Shown in pieces: positions 54,244 to 64,000 of a stretch of DNA of 64,000 nucleotides. Below the pieces are notes generated by a model. The model searched no databases. It was not told the DNA's origin and saw only the letters and a list, made by a program, of their open reading frames with translations. Origin of the DNA: Calonectria ilicicola (taxonomy: Eukaryota; Ascomycota; Sordariomycetes; Hypocreales; Nectriaceae); assembly GCA_020809705.1 (NCBI GenBank), contig CP085825.1, positions 4,154,001 through 4,218,000 on the forward strand, written 5' to 3'. Position 1 is the stretch's first letter. Each line of letters starts with the position of its first letter. The translations under genes were made by a program, and so were the position numbers.

Positions 54244-54984
54244 ATGTCTGTTCCCGTACAAGTCGGCGACCTAAAAATCCAGCTCGTCGCTGAGCCCCTC
54301 ACGCGGGAAGCGTTTGCTCCATTCGGGGACGTTGTCGCGAACCCTCGCCCCGATCTGCACCCCGCCACTCACGCAGCTCAAGGCGGCACACTGCCTTTGA
54401 ATGGAGCTTCTGCGAACCAAGGCACGGCAATTCGATACGCAAATGTCAGCCGGCCACGAAATCACTATGAGCAGTCCCCGAGCGGCAGCGGTGAGCTTAT
54501 CATGAGTCAATTCGTCTGTGCTGCCAGACAACTCGCTCCGACCAGCAACCCTTCAGTGGGCGAGTTTACCGTCGACATCCTCGAAAGACATCCATTCACT
54601 AGCCAGACTTTTGCTCCCCTTAAATCGTCCGCATCAAAGTACCTGGTTATTGTGGCGCCCAGCTTACCTCCTAGTCCTGCCGACGACGGTCTGCCCGTCC
54701 CCAGTGGCGAGGGCTTACGGGGGAGAGGTCTGCCGGATCTCAGCGGTCTGAAGGCGTTTGTGGCTACGAGCCAACAGGCCGTAACTTATGCAGCCTGCAC
54801 TTGGCATGCGCCAATGGCGGCCCTGGGCGAAGCCGGCACGATGCTGGACTTTTTGGTTGTTCAGTTCGCTAGCGGTGTAGCGGTGGAGGATTGCCAGTAC
54901 GCCACTTTTGAGTCGAAGAGTTCGGGCGGCCCGAATATCAAAGTGAGGATTCCCATTTCCAAGGAAAGACTTGAGAAGCTGTAA
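54244..54984 (+). CDS. ureidoglycolate lyase (ureidoglycolate hydrolase family)
   Basis: Single exon, 246 aa, a normal length for the family. Family marks are LVAEPLTREAFAPFGDVV at the N-terminus, AIRYANVSRP, DILERHPFTSQTFAPL, KYLVIVAP and the metal-site region YAACTWHAPMAAL, in a cupin-like fold. The enzyme splits ureidoglycolate into glyoxylate and urea, the last step of allantoin use as a nitrogen source (yeast DAL3). The usual partners (allantoinase, allantoicase, uricase) are not in this window. The upstream CGG-N6-CCG site fits purine induction. The leader just before the ATG is C/T-rich and typical. Confidence 0.95.
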   Translation: MSVPVQVGDLKIQLVAEPLTREAFAPFGDVVANPRPDLHPATHAAQGGTLPLNGASANQGTAIRYANVSRPRNHYEQSPSGSGELIMSQFVCAARQLAPTSNPSVGEFTVDILERHPFTSQTFAPLKSSASKYLVIVAPSLPPSPADDGLPVPSGEGLRGRGLPDLSGLKAFVATSQQAVTYAACTWHAPMAALGEAGTMLDFLVVQFASGVAVEDCQYATFESKSSGGPNIKVRIPISKERLEKL

Positions 54985-55431
54985 CATATCCTAAATTGTA
55001 ACGATTCCACTGTACTCCTTGTATTTATCGCCAGGACGTATCCCGGCAATGTCAGCTTGAATATCCCTCAATTTAACCGTCCATCTCCAACGTGACTCCT
55101 AAGCAAATGTGCAAACAAAACGTGCATATTAAAAACAATACGTAAATGGCCACACGCCCTTGGGATGACTCTTCTCAATACGAGGTATAAGAATAGCAAC
55201 GAGAGGGAGTTTAGTACTCAGTCGCTTAGTCATACCGGTTCGCCTGATTAGTTTTCCCGTATGGCCACTTCTGAGCCTCGGAGCGAAGGACACTGAGTCT
55301 GTTGATAATTCTCTATATAGCAAGCTGGGGTTGTCATTCAGAAAAAGTAAACTGAAAAATAGAACAACGTCTCAAAAAAGCCCTCTCTTCTCTAAACTTG
55401 TCTCCAGCATCTTATCAAACCTTTCGTCAAT
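54985..55431. other. intergenic, no gene seen
   Basis: This 447 bp lies between two plus-strand genes. No coding signal was seen. Confidence 0.6.
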
Positions 55432-56512
55432 ATGGTTGGGCAACTTCCCTTGACAGATGCCCAGAACAAGCTGGAGGATCTCTCAGGCATTGTGCTTCAA
55501 CCAGGAGAGAACCCCTATGGCGCGTTACTTAGAGCCTGTGATAAAAAACCTGTAAGAGACTCCCCAACCCAGAATCGTCAAACGTGCCGCTTTTTCTGAT
55601 CTGAAATTAGGCTCAGATCCAGGCCCTCTACCTCGCTCACCGCACAAAGAGGAATGCTCAGCAGAAGGAAAAGTTTCTAGCATCCGACTTCAAAGAGTTG
55701 ATAATTGACCAGTATTTGCTGAGATTGGAGGTCCCGACCGTCCAGCCCGGGTTTCGAGATGAGCGCAATTGCCTTGTCTTTTGGTCAAGACCACCCGAGC
55801 ACATTATCCGACTGTCTGCCAAGCTGCAGGAACTACTAAAGAATGCTGCTCCGAGTATGTTTTCGTTTATAAAATACGAGTATTAACATGCTAACATCCT
55901 CTAGATATTTGGCTTATGCCGACACATAGAATGCACATGACAGTACTTGAGGTGGCGTTCTCCAAGACACCAGAGGAGATTGCTGCGTTGGTTACCAAGT
56001 TACGACCTGCGATTCCCGACATTGTGAACCATACATTTTCACATAGATCGCGCCTTGTGAAACCCATGATCTCGTATGATCTGTCCGCATTTGCAGTCTC
56101 GTTCTTGCCAGCCGCGGGAGAGGCTGGGCTCTCACCGGAGCCGGCTGGCCCACCTATTACGGAGGGGATCACGGAGGGTGACTCATACTCCTACCACCAC
56201 CTTCGCCGCGACGCCTTTGACCAGGTCAAGGATGCTGGCGTCGAGATTGGATCGAGATATCAGGTTCCCAGCGCCCATATCACTCTTGGCCGTTACTTGA
56301 ATGAGAGTGATCACGACACCCCCGAAAAGAGGGAGCTGTGGGTTAAGGCTATTGACGACATCAACCAATGGCTTGAGAGAGAAGTTTGGGATAAGCCAGA
56401 GTCAGAGTTCATTGGAGAGTGGGTTGTTGGTCAAGAAAAGGGGCTTGATGCCCGCAATGGCACTCTGTGGTATGGCGGTGGCCGAACTATTATGTTGGGA
56501 GAGGGATTCTAG
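55432..56512 (+). CDS. 2H phosphoesterase-like (RNA ligase/cyclic phosphodiesterase fold) protein
   Basis: There are three exons: 55432-55551, 55611-55854 and 55905-56512 (323 aa). Two H-x-T/S-type motifs about 120 residues apart, HMTV (in MPTHRMHMTVLEV) and HITL (in VPSAHITLGRY), are the paired catalytic histidine motifs of the 2H superfamily. Its members open 2',3'-cyclic phosphates or handle RNA ends. The N-terminal ~100 residues (KLEDLSGIVLQPGENPYGAL, then QALYLAHRTKRNAQQKEKFLASDF) are specific to a fungal subgroup. No localisation signal was seen. The substrate is unknown; candidates are tRNA splicing intermediates, U6 ends or cyclic nucleotides. It is convergent with eL42. Confidence 0.85.
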
Positions 56513-57058
56513 AACCTCTGTGAGGTAAAGTACATATATGATTAGTTACTTGGACCTTGAGATCTGACTTTCGTTTTCTTTTGTTTTTCTTCTTTTTCGC
56601 AATGCATATCAAAAACCTTGATCGCTTGGGATTACGGACGAGAGAGTAGATTGGGTAACCCCGCTACAGGATAATAGATTGCATACGAGTCGATCGTTGA
56701 GAAGCATTGAAAGTGAACTTTTGATAATTCTCATTTTTGAGTCGGAGAACTTGACGGTGACTAGATGATTCATTGCCTCGTGTGCTCGTTGAGGGATAGC
56801 CTGCCCAGCCAAGATCAGGTATAAAAACCCAGACAATTGCCCTATTGGCGACTTGGATGTACCATGCCCTTGATCTCGCTTGAAAAGTGGAGGGGTGTGA
56901 ATGAGAGGTGAAGCCACAGAGATTGTCATTTTTTTTATTCATTCCCTATGAAACATTCCTCAAACGAGGACATGTACCTCCCTTCGCCAGTGTCCATGAT
57001 GCCCAAATGCCGCCAAAGAGAAGCATGAGAAATGGTGACCCCAAAACACACAAAGCAC
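56513..57058. other. 3' flank shared by two convergent genes
   Basis: This 546 bp contains no supported gene, only short frames. Confidence 0.6.
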
Positions 57059-57802
57059 TTAGAAGACGAGAGCAGCACCCTTGGTCTTCTTGTCGCCACT
57101 ATGAAGATTATTAGCATCTGAGCCGCCGCCCAAAGTTTACGGTTCACATACCCAAGCTCGAAGTGCTTGCAACGCTTCAGGGCAAGCTGCATCTTGGTCT
57201 TGCACTTGACGCACTCCAGTCGCAACACGACCTTCTTGGTAGTCTTGGCCTTCTTGTGGAACACAGGCTTGGTCTGACCACCATAACCGGACTGCTTGCG
57301 GTCGTATCGTCGCTTACCCTGGGCGAACAGAGAGGCTTTACCGGCCTTGTACTGGGTCACCTTGTGCTGGGTGTGCTTGCGGCACTCCTTGCCCTTGCAG
57401 TAGGTGTTTCGGGTCTTGGGAATGTTGACCTGCGCAATCCAACGAGTCAGCGGTTTGCCAGGCCAAAGTGTGCGCCCAGGCAGGATGTGTCTGAATATGA
57501 CTTCATGGCAGATGGACTCCCGCGCGGGACAGTTATGAGAGCGGTTCAGGGAATGATTGCGATGCTGCCGATGGTGAATTTAAACCGCGCTGCTGAGAAT
57601 ATTCGCTCTTCGTAGGGGGCTAGATCGGTTGTCGTGTAATATCGTTTGTGCTGTCGCTTCAAATTTCATTCATTCCCCTCCCCAATCAATCAAGACTGTT
57701 CGCGCGGGCGGTCGGCTGTCGCATTGCTCTGAATGAAGAAAGGTTTCGTGCACACATCATGAAGGGCTAATGGGGGTTTGGATTGCTGTTCCGACGTACC
57801 AT
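57059..57802 (-). CDS. RPL44: 60S ribosomal protein eL42 (L44/L36a)
   Basis: There are three exons: 57802-57800 (ATG only), 57429-57152 and 57098-57059 (106 aa, exactly the usual length). The first intron (370 nt) directly follows the start codon. The zinc-ribbon cysteines are present ([11 protein letters not shown] and [12 protein letters not shown]), as is the conserved [21 protein letters not shown]. Residue 56 is proline; known resistant fungi carry glutamine here, so this form should be cycloheximide-sensitive. The C-terminus is KGAALVF. It sits in the large-subunit E-site. It is divergent from SEC28 with 350 bp between starts. Confidence 0.97.
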
Positions 57803-58152
57803 TTTGACGACTTTGTGCGGTGCCGTTCTTTGGGTGTTTGGTGATGCAAAGTTCCAAATTAAGAGAGAAATTGGGAGGTTTTGGTGATTTCTCGCTTTGT
57901 GGGAAACTAGGGTCGGCACTATTCCTAATCGGGAGAGCGAGGTTCACTGAGGGCTCCAGCCACAGCCACAGCTTAGGCCTGAATTACGGGGCGTCCATGG
58001 CCACCGCCTCATCAAGGTGAGGCTAGTGAGACAGTGGAGCTCGGACCCAGGAAAGGAGGACCCCACCATGGGAAGCATCACCAAGGTGTTCTTTAAGAGA
58101 CGGGTGGTACTGCATTCTCCCTTGTACAGCGCAATTCACAACCACCGTCAAA
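57803..58152. promoter_or_regulatory. divergent promoter eL42 / SEC28
   Basis: This 350 bp lies between the start codons of eL42 (minus) and SEC28 (plus). It must serve both genes. A telobox-like CTAGGGT occurs near 57907. An upstream ATG in strong context lies at 58068. Confidence 0.6.
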
Positions 58153-58259
58153 ATGGATCCATACTCGGCCGAAGGCGAATTGATCAACATCCACAACCAC
58201 TTCCACCAGGGCCAGTTCCAGGAAGTTATCGATTTCGATACCTCTTCCTTTTCTTCTGA
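58068..58259 (+). other. candidate upstream overlapping ORF of SEC28
   Basis: ACCATGG at 58065-58071 is a near-ideal start context. It opens a 63-codon frame that overlaps the SEC28 start (58153) out of frame. It would reduce SEC28 translation if transcription starts upstream of 58068. The transcript start is unknown. Confidence 0.3.
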
Positions 58260-59206
58260 CAACGCTCTGCCTGCGCGCGTCCTCGTCCTCCGAGCTCGCC
58301 TTGCTCTCGGCCAAGCTGAGGATGTGCTGGCTGATGTGAAGGGAGAACAGGAGCCTGAGCTAGAAGCCCTGGGGGCTTTCGCCGAATACAGCTTGGGCAA
58401 GACCGACTCTGCACTCAAGACGATTGAGAAGCTGGCTTCGTCAGCAGCCGACAATGCGACAGTCCAGATTGCTGGTGGAGCCGTCCTCCAGGCTTCTGGC
58501 AAGTCTGAGGAAGCGCTTGCGCTCTTGTCGCAACACCAGGGCAGCCGTACGTTTATTTCGAACAATGCGATTGTGCCCATTTCGTCTTAGGCTCATGCTG
58601 ATCTGTCTCTTAGTCGACGCCGTTTCTCTGATTGTCCAGATTCACCTCCAACAAAACCGAACCGATCTCGCTGTAAAGGAAGTCACAGCCGCTCGACGAT
58701 GGGCTCAGGATAGCCTCCTGGTGAACCTGGCAGAGTCTTGGGTCGGCTTGAGAGTGGTAAGGAAATGCATGCTATGAAATGCTCAAGGGGGTAACTAAGA
58801 TGTTTCCTAGGGCGGCGAGAAGTATCAGCAGGCTTTCTACGTGTTCGAAGAGCTTGCGCAGGCTCCCTCTACATCATCGGTCCGTAGCCTCATCTCTCAG
58901 GCTGTATGCGAACTCCACCTCGGCCGATTGGAAGAGGCTCAGGCCGCTCTGGACCAGGCCCTCCAGAAGGAGCCCGAAAACGCTGACGCCATTGCCAATT
59001 TGTTGGTATTGAACGTTGTTTCTGGAAATAGTGCTACTGAACAGACCGAGTACGTTGCATTGGATATATATCCAAACCCCCCGCTTACAAGTCATAGGAC
59101 CCTCACAAAGGTTAACCCCAAGCACCAACTCTTGGTGGATCTCGAGGAGAAGAGCGCTCTATTTGACAAGGCTGCGACAAAGTACAGCCCCAAGGTATCG
59201 GCATAA
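58153..59206 (+). CDS. SEC28: coatomer subunit epsilon
   Basis: There are four exons: 58153-58546, 58614-58756, 58811-59049 and 59098-59206 (294 aa). It is a TPR-like all-helical protein. Conserved pieces are GELINIHNHFHQGQFQEVIDFD near the start, RVLVLRARLALGQAEDVLADV, AVSLIVQIHLQQNRTDLAVKEV, FYVFEELAQAPSTSSVRSLI and NPKHQLLVDLEEKSALFDKA. Epsilon-COP stabilises alpha-COP in the COPI coat for retrograde Golgi-ER transport. Splice phases (1, 0, 2) all agree. Confidence 0.95.
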
Positions 59207-59728
59207 TTTAGAGAAACGATACACGAAATGATTATTTTATGATGGGCGCAATGCTGTTAGACGTTTGGAACTCTTAGCGAGAAATGTTGAAATCTCAAAC
59301 GATATGGCCATCTTGTAACTTGAGCCATGTCGATATGCATGCTGTCTCATATCATGCGCTCCAAGGCTTTCCGGGTTATATGCAATTAGCATCCAAGCAA
59401 TGAGGCTTGATGCATGGTGATCACTCGCGATTCTGTTCACGGGTAGTTGGCCAACATTTGCATTACCAACAATTGTGGATAAAGCGGGCTGATTGTCGAG
59501 GCACAAGAAGCACCGATATTTGACTGTAAAAACTAGCAAAACAAATGACAAAGGACCATTTCATACATCGCATCGTACTTCACTTCTGAACTTCGTTAAT
59601 ATCTGCATTATCCTTCAAGCATCATCCCCAGCCCAGTCCTGTTTGTGATTAACCTAAACCGCACTGCAAAACTCAGAGATCGAATACATTTAATGAAAAA
59701 AGACATTATCTTCCCGATCCTCATGAAA
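59207..59728. other. 3' flank shared by two convergent genes
   Basis: This 522 bp lies between SEC28 and the ankyrin-like gene. No coding signal was seen. Confidence 0.6.
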
Positions 59729-60970
59729 TCAATAACCTGTACGCATTCGCTTAGGCGTGCGGGAATCGGTACTTGACGTTGTGGATGCGTCAGAATCTGA
59801 GAAGTCAGAGGCGTAGCAATCATAAACCCTAGAGATGGACCTTGGGACCGCGGATCTTATTGGGCATGGAGTGTCTCTGTAGTACACGACTGGGTTCAAA
59901 ACTCGGGGTGCCCTCCACCTTTGCTGAAACTCGGGCGGAATTCTCGACTTCAGTACCTCCATGGGCACGGTGGGATGAGCAGCCCGTGCCATGAATAAAT
60001 AGATGGAATGAATGCGGAGCCTCACGCAATCATCGGTTCGGTACGCCTCGTAAAGGCGATCTGAACCGAGGGATATCTTTTGATCGAGCTGGAGATAGAT
60101 AAGTTCCATCATTCGCTTGCGGGCCTGCTGCTTTCGCAAAGAGCCAAAAGCTGGCGTGGAAAAACTCGACCGGATTCTGTTCTTCCTAAATATTTCTTCG
60201 ACGAGGCTGTTTAAACCATCTTCGTGGCGACTAAAGTCTGCTCTGCATAGCATGATGTCCAAGGCGTCGATATATGCACTTGCTTGGGCTCCAAGTCCTG
60301 GTAGCATTTGTAGCCCTAGAAAGAGGAACCGGGCCCAGACAGGTAAGAGAGAACCCCCGCGCTCGCCAACTCTAGCATTTGGATCTGCGCCATGGTCCAA
60401 CAAGGCACGGAATACTCCATTTTCGAGGCATTCCGCCAATTCGTCCAAACATTTGCTGTTCACGTTGAACTCCCCGACAACTGAGTCTCCTGTTTTGCCC
60501 CGTCTTTGGAACTCGAGCGAGGGGACGACCCTGCAAATAAATTGAGTCCATGATGTTTCTACAGGAGAGTCATCATCTCCGGCCGTACGGTGCACTGGCG
60601 TGTTTGGATCATGCCCATGAGAGAGCAGACACCGAAGAAGTGCTTGACGTTCATGCGGCCAGGCCTCCAATCCTGCCCAGTTGTTTTCCACCTCTCTGTG
60701 AAGGGCGTAGTGGAGAGGTTGCGAAGAGGAACGGAGGAAAAGATGCTTGTTCTTATCAATCCTCTTTTTAATATGCCCATCGATGAAATAAGACTGAAGT
60801 AACTCATTTGTTGGTTGTTCAGGCAGGTCGCTCGAAGGGCTCGTCTTTGGAATCCGGAGGACTCTTGAGCAAGCCCATTCTAAATCGTCCAAAAGTCTTT
60901 CTGAGCAGCAATACGGTGATTGCTGATTTATGGGCTGTTCCGAGGTAAAGATTGTAGGTGGAAGCAACAT
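59729..60970 (-). CDS. ankyrin-like protein of unknown function, possibly a fragment
   Basis: Single exon as drawn, 413 aa. Two ankyrin-type helix-turn pieces are visible, LLRCLLSHGHDPNTPV and VFRALLDHGADPNARV, separated by non-canonical sequence; PLHYALHREVENNW may be a third. The C-terminal ~100 residues contain a conserved-looking PPEFQQRWRAPRVLNPVVYY and a Ser/Asp-rich tail ending in basic residues. No catalytic domain or signal peptide was seen. Proteins like this often form the C-terminal part of larger fungal ankyrin/NACHT proteins. A short open frame continues just upstream (to 61034) in a different frame, so a missed upstream exon or a decayed longer gene is possible. Confidence 0.6.
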   Translation of the reverse strand: MLLPPTIFTSEQPINQQSPYCCSERLLDDLEWACSRVLRIPKTSPSSDLPEQPTNELLQSYFIDGHIKKRIDKNKHLFLRSSSQPLHYALHREVENNWAGLEAWPHERQALLRCLLSHGHDPNTPVHRTAGDDDSPVETSWTQFICRVVPSLEFQRRGKTGDSVVGEFNVNSKCLDELAECLENGVFRALLDHGADPNARVGERGGSLLPVWARFLFLGLQMLPGLGAQASAYIDALDIMLCRADFSRHEDGLNSLVEEIFRKNRIRSSFSTPAFGSLRKQQARKRMMELIYLQLDQKISLGSDRLYEAYRTDDCVRLRIHSIYLFMARAAHPTVPMEVLKSRIPPEFQQRWRAPRVLNPVVYYRDTPCPIRSAVPRSISRVYDCYASDFSDSDASTTSSTDSRTPKRMRTGY

Positions 60971-62522
60971 GGCTTTCAGTAGAGGTTGCGTTTTTGATGA
61001 GGTTTTTGATGCGGCCGTCTGAGGGAGTTAACATGCCGAAACCTGCACAAAAACTCGGGGTATGGGAAAATAAGAGTCAATTGTTTCGCGGTCATGCCGG
61101 CATAGACTTCTGATGTGCCTGGCTCACCGGAAGGTAGTTACAAACTGTGGAGCCACACAACATTACTTTCATTCACCTGAATCGACCTAGCACCGAGTTT
61201 CCGCGCCAAAGTGCTCTACATGGATATTGTGTGACAGAATTATGATGGAATAATTAGATAGCGTGTGTGATTTTCCCGAAAACCCCAGTTTTCATAATTG
61301 TATATGAGATGTCGCAAATACTCAGCAGCAACGATTGCTCATCTCTGATATCTAATTGCAGACGACAGCAGGTCTGATGTTGGAAGCACTGCCAAGGCCA
61401 TCGCTTACACAACAGTGCTTTGGACTACACGGTGTGGCTTCCCAACCTCCTCGGAAGTCGCCGAGTATATTTTTTAGGCCCTTTTGCATAAACCTCCGGT
61501 GTGCCCTGCGATGCCAATGCTGGAAGGTTCTGAGCTTCAAAGCCATATCCTATATCGGAAGCTGGCACAACGGGGCATTAGTGTCATGATGTGTGTGTTT
61601 TTCGGATCGGCTCATGTATGGGTGGCCTCGTTGGGTTAGCGTCAAAGTGGTCTTCAAAGGCATTCCAAGGGTGGGCGGAAATAGAAATCGTGGCATTTGT
61701 AGACTCGACATAGATGTTACGCAATAGGAAATGATGGCGGGGGCGAGCCTGGCACCATCAAATAAGAAAGATCTGCGCAGCCTTCCCGTAAGTTCTAAAC
61801 GGACAAGCCGAAGTTCCAGAAGCAGGTTGGCAGTTTGCCCCTCCTAGTTCCCGAATTGGTGTATGGAGGTCGGCATTGCCTACGATCCCTGCCAAGGCAC
61901 CACAGTGCATCTGCGGCATGAACGCGTAGATCCAGATGCGTGATCGAATGCCGCATAACGTAGCATTTTAGTCCACACAGGGTCAGCTGAATGAATGAAT
62001 GTATTGCCGGATGCCTTTCGAGCGGTACGTGTGCTTTTTTTTTTGGGCCGCCTCCGAGTTAAACCGTCTCTTTGATATCTCAAGAGTGCCAGGGATGAAG
62101 AAGAGGAAGGGATTTACTTATTCATTGTCATGCACTGTTAGCAAGGAATTTAAATGTGCCGCGGCTGTGGGTTACTCCATGGCTGCGTATTGGCGTGGAA
62201 ATCACTCATGTGTCTCAGCTCAATTTTGATCACCCAACATGATCAGTTCAACATGAAATAATGGAGGTGACTGTATGCAGATATTATCGGGTATTCTCAA
62301 GGGTGTAGACTATCTGCTTCGAGTTGCTAGACTCTTTATTCTATCGCCGTCTAATCTGGCCCGCCTTGTATAAAAAGTCCCAGTGCATCCTATGCCATAA
62401 ACAATAGTGACAACCCACATGAAACTCCCAGATTCCCCACCGAGTTACTAAAACGCTTCACCGCTCGACTCGGCCCTGATATATCCTCTTACAGTTGATG
62501 TTCCCTTTTCATCTTAACCAGT
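60971..62522. other. intergenic, no gene seen
   Basis: This 1.55 kb lies between the ankyrin-like gene and MBF1 (both minus). Only short frames occur. A TATAAAAA at about 62369 on the plus strand has no plus-strand gene after it. Confidence 0.55.
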
Positions 62523-63149
62523 TCACTTCTTCTTGTTGGGGAACTTAGGAGCGCCAATGTCGCTGCCGCGCAGCTTGACATTAAGCACTCGCTCCATCGA
62601 GGAGAGCACCTTCTGGTCGGGAGTAGCACTGCCTCGCTCGAAGTCGGCAACAACGGACTGGGTGGTGTTGCATCGGGTGGCGAGGTCCTTCTGTGTCATC
62701 TTGGGCTCCATCTTCTGACGAGCCTGGGAGATGACATCGCCAACCTCCTTGCCAATAGTGTTGGGCTTGATGATGTCGTCGGAGCGATCAACCTTAGTCA
62801 AACGCTGACCTTCCTGACCCTTTGAAGTCTGCAAGCACAAGATGTTAGCGATGTCCCGTTAACAAGTGTGGCGGGTACGGCGAAGAAAGCTTGAGCGAGG
62901 CTTGGTGGGGCAAAGGGCAACGGCGGCGCGGAGGCACGACGAGTCCACGTGAGAGTGTCGAAGGCGTTAGGGGCGTCGAGAACTTACAGCGTTGGCAGTA
63001 GCATACTTCTTCTCAGTGCCGATGATACCACCGCTGCGCTGGGCGGCATTGATGGCAGCCTTGCCACGGACGACAGTCTCGCGCTGAGAAGCACCAGCAC
63101 CACGGGTGCGGCTTCCAATCTTGGTAACGGAATCCCACTCGTCAGACAT
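62523..63149 (-). CDS. MBF1: multiprotein bridging factor 1
   Basis: There are two exons, 63149-62988 and 62828-62523, joined in phase 0 over a 159-nt intron (155 aa, normal length). The N-terminal MBF1 domain reads [17 protein letters not shown]...[16 protein letters not shown]. The Cro/C1-type helix-turn-helix reads [20 protein letters not shown] then [20 protein letters not shown]. The tail [15 protein letters not shown] is conserved. Mbf1 bridges bZIP activators such as Gcn4 to TBP and also guards reading frame at collided ribosomes. Confidence 0.97.
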
Positions 63150-63350
63150 AGTTACGGTTGTTGGTGAAAAGCGGGGTAGTTTATTGGATGAGGCGTGAAT
63201 TCAGATCGAGAGGGCTCGTTGTACCGAGTTCAACGGGTTGGGACGGTTGATGGGAAAGGAGTTGTTTGTTTCTTTCGAGGGAGCGAGGGCGAGATAAAGG
63301 ACGGGAGGATAGAATTTATGGAGAAGCTGATGGAATGCGTCGCGGGGGCC

Positions 63351-63357
63351 TGAGTCA
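63351..63357. promoter_or_regulatory. TGAGTCA element (Gcn4/CPC1- or AP1-type) upstream of MBF1
   Basis: TGASTCA is the consensus of Gcn4/CPC1 and of Yap1-type bZIP factors. It lies about 200 bp upstream of the MBF1 start. Several such matches are expected by chance in 64 kb. Confidence 0.3.
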
Positions 63358-63590
63358 ATCGGCGGGACAAGACGGCCTGAAAGGGTATTTGGCGGGGGCA
63401 GGCGGTGGCCTCCCTGCTTGGGCTGCAGGTCAAGGCTGTGCATGGGCGCAACGCCACCAAGTGGCTGGCGCTGGTAGGCACACACACTCCGCGCTGGCTG
63501 GAGGCGGGCGTCCAAGCCCCCCTTTGGAAGGTGCCAGACCGTTGGCCCCAGCGCTTTGCACTCATGTACGTACGACTTTGGGCCGTCTCA

Positions 63591-63616
63591 TCCCTCCCTC
63601 CCTCCCTCCCTCCCTC
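63591..63616. repeat. (TCCC)n microsatellite
   Basis: Six TCCC units in tandem in non-coding sequence. Confidence 0.9.
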
Positions 63617-64000
63617 ATTTCCTCGGAAAGTCGGAGATCGCGTGCGGTAATGCCGGCGCCTTGCTGGCCTGAGGGCCTTTTCGCTGACATAATAACGCTA
63701 CAATTGATTTTTATCGGTATGACACACTACTGCGTCGCAAAGGCTTAAATCCGATGACGACAATGCGTCATCTACTTGGCATGGGAGAGGGCCTTTACAT
63801 GTTGATTAAACCAATTATATTTATTGGCAATCTTTCTAAATTACCGACCTTTCAAGTTTAGAAGTATCAAGGGGAAGTTGGTTCAAAGGAGAACGCTTTT
63901 TATTGCTCAATTGCAGAACAACGGTGGCTTGTACAGGCAGGCTCAGCTACAGTACAGAATCAAGCGCCAGCCCCACATCCTTTCTACACAAGTTGATACA

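Larger units (their letters stand above)
63150..64000. other. MBF1 upstream region to window end, no gene seen
   Basis: This 851 bp contains the MBF1 promoter with a TGAGTCA at 63351-63357, and a (TCCC)n tract at 63591-63616. A plus-strand frame of 160 codons (63266-63748) is GC-rich and without a domain, so it is not called. Confidence 0.55.

Noticed and set aside
57430..57799. Box C/D snoRNA in the long eL42 intron
   Set aside because: A C-box-like ATGATG and CTGA occur but about 200 nt apart and without a terminal stem, which is too far for a normal C/D snoRNA.
63266..63748. 160-codon plus-strand frame near the right edge
   Set aside because: Glycine/Arg-rich and without a domain; it overlaps the MBF1 promoter and the (TCCC)n tract.
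1..64000. tRNA, rRNA, transposon, CRISPR or defence/toxin system
   Set aside because: I scanned for tRNA B-box sequences, terminal inverted repeats, transposase or reverse-transcriptase motifs and NACHT/HET domains and found none that I could support by eye. A tRNAscan and repeat search would be decisive.

Overview
The window is nuclear DNA of a filamentous ascomycete, most likely a Sordariomycete of the order Hypocreales. This is inferred from gene style and protein content, not from a database search. The genes have one to seven short introns, mostly 45-120 nt, with GTAAGT/GTATGT-type donors. The proteins include ATF1-type bZIP, KEX1, SUR7/PalI, a GPI-anchored GH16 wall enzyme and a DOMON-cytochrome b561. 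I rebuilt 25 protein genes by joining exons by reading frame. For the intron-containing genes the splice phases agree and the summed coding length is a multiple of three. Density is about one gene per 2.5 kb, with no operons.

Layout. 0-11 kb: start of a DSN1/Mis13-like kinetochore gene, the bZIP regulator ATF1, a gene-poor 4.2 kb gap, a GST-fold protein and a ten-zinc-knuckle CNBP-like protein, all on the minus strand. 13-21 kb: DRE2 (Fe-S assembly), KEX1 carboxypeptidase, SFM1 (protein arginine methyltransferase) and FMT1 (mitochondrial Met-tRNA formyltransferase). 21-24 kb is empty. 24-33 kb: a GPI-anchored GH16 glucanase, Mediator MED1, a divergent RRM-like orphan, a SUR7/PalI membrane protein and a cation-dependent O-methyltransferase. 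33.8-36.5 kb: a repeat-rich predicted GPI cell-wall protein. 37-38 kb: ORMDL. 40-53 kb: an AIR1/2-like TRAMP zinc-knuckle protein, an F-box-like protein, a DOMON-cyt b561 protein and an MFS transporter. 54-63 kb: ureidoglycolate lyase, a 2H phosphoesterase, ribosomal protein eL42 diverging from epsilon-COP, an ankyrin-like protein and MBF1.

Most genes are housekeeping and are not functionally linked. Two arrangements look potentially regulatory: the eL42/SEC28 divergent promoter (350 bp) and the MED1/RRM-like divergent pair (415 bp). I found no transposon, CRISPR array, tRNA or rRNA, biosynthetic cluster, or defence or toxin system.

The observations most worth checking are: an in-frame TAG at codon 4 of the CNBP-like gene; the two homogenised minisatellites (24 bp and 33 bp) inside the wall-protein gene; a 51-bp coding duplication in the DRE2 linker; a CGG-N6-CCG site of the UaY type upstream of the purine-degradation gene; and a long in-frame 5' extension of the ORMDL reading frame.
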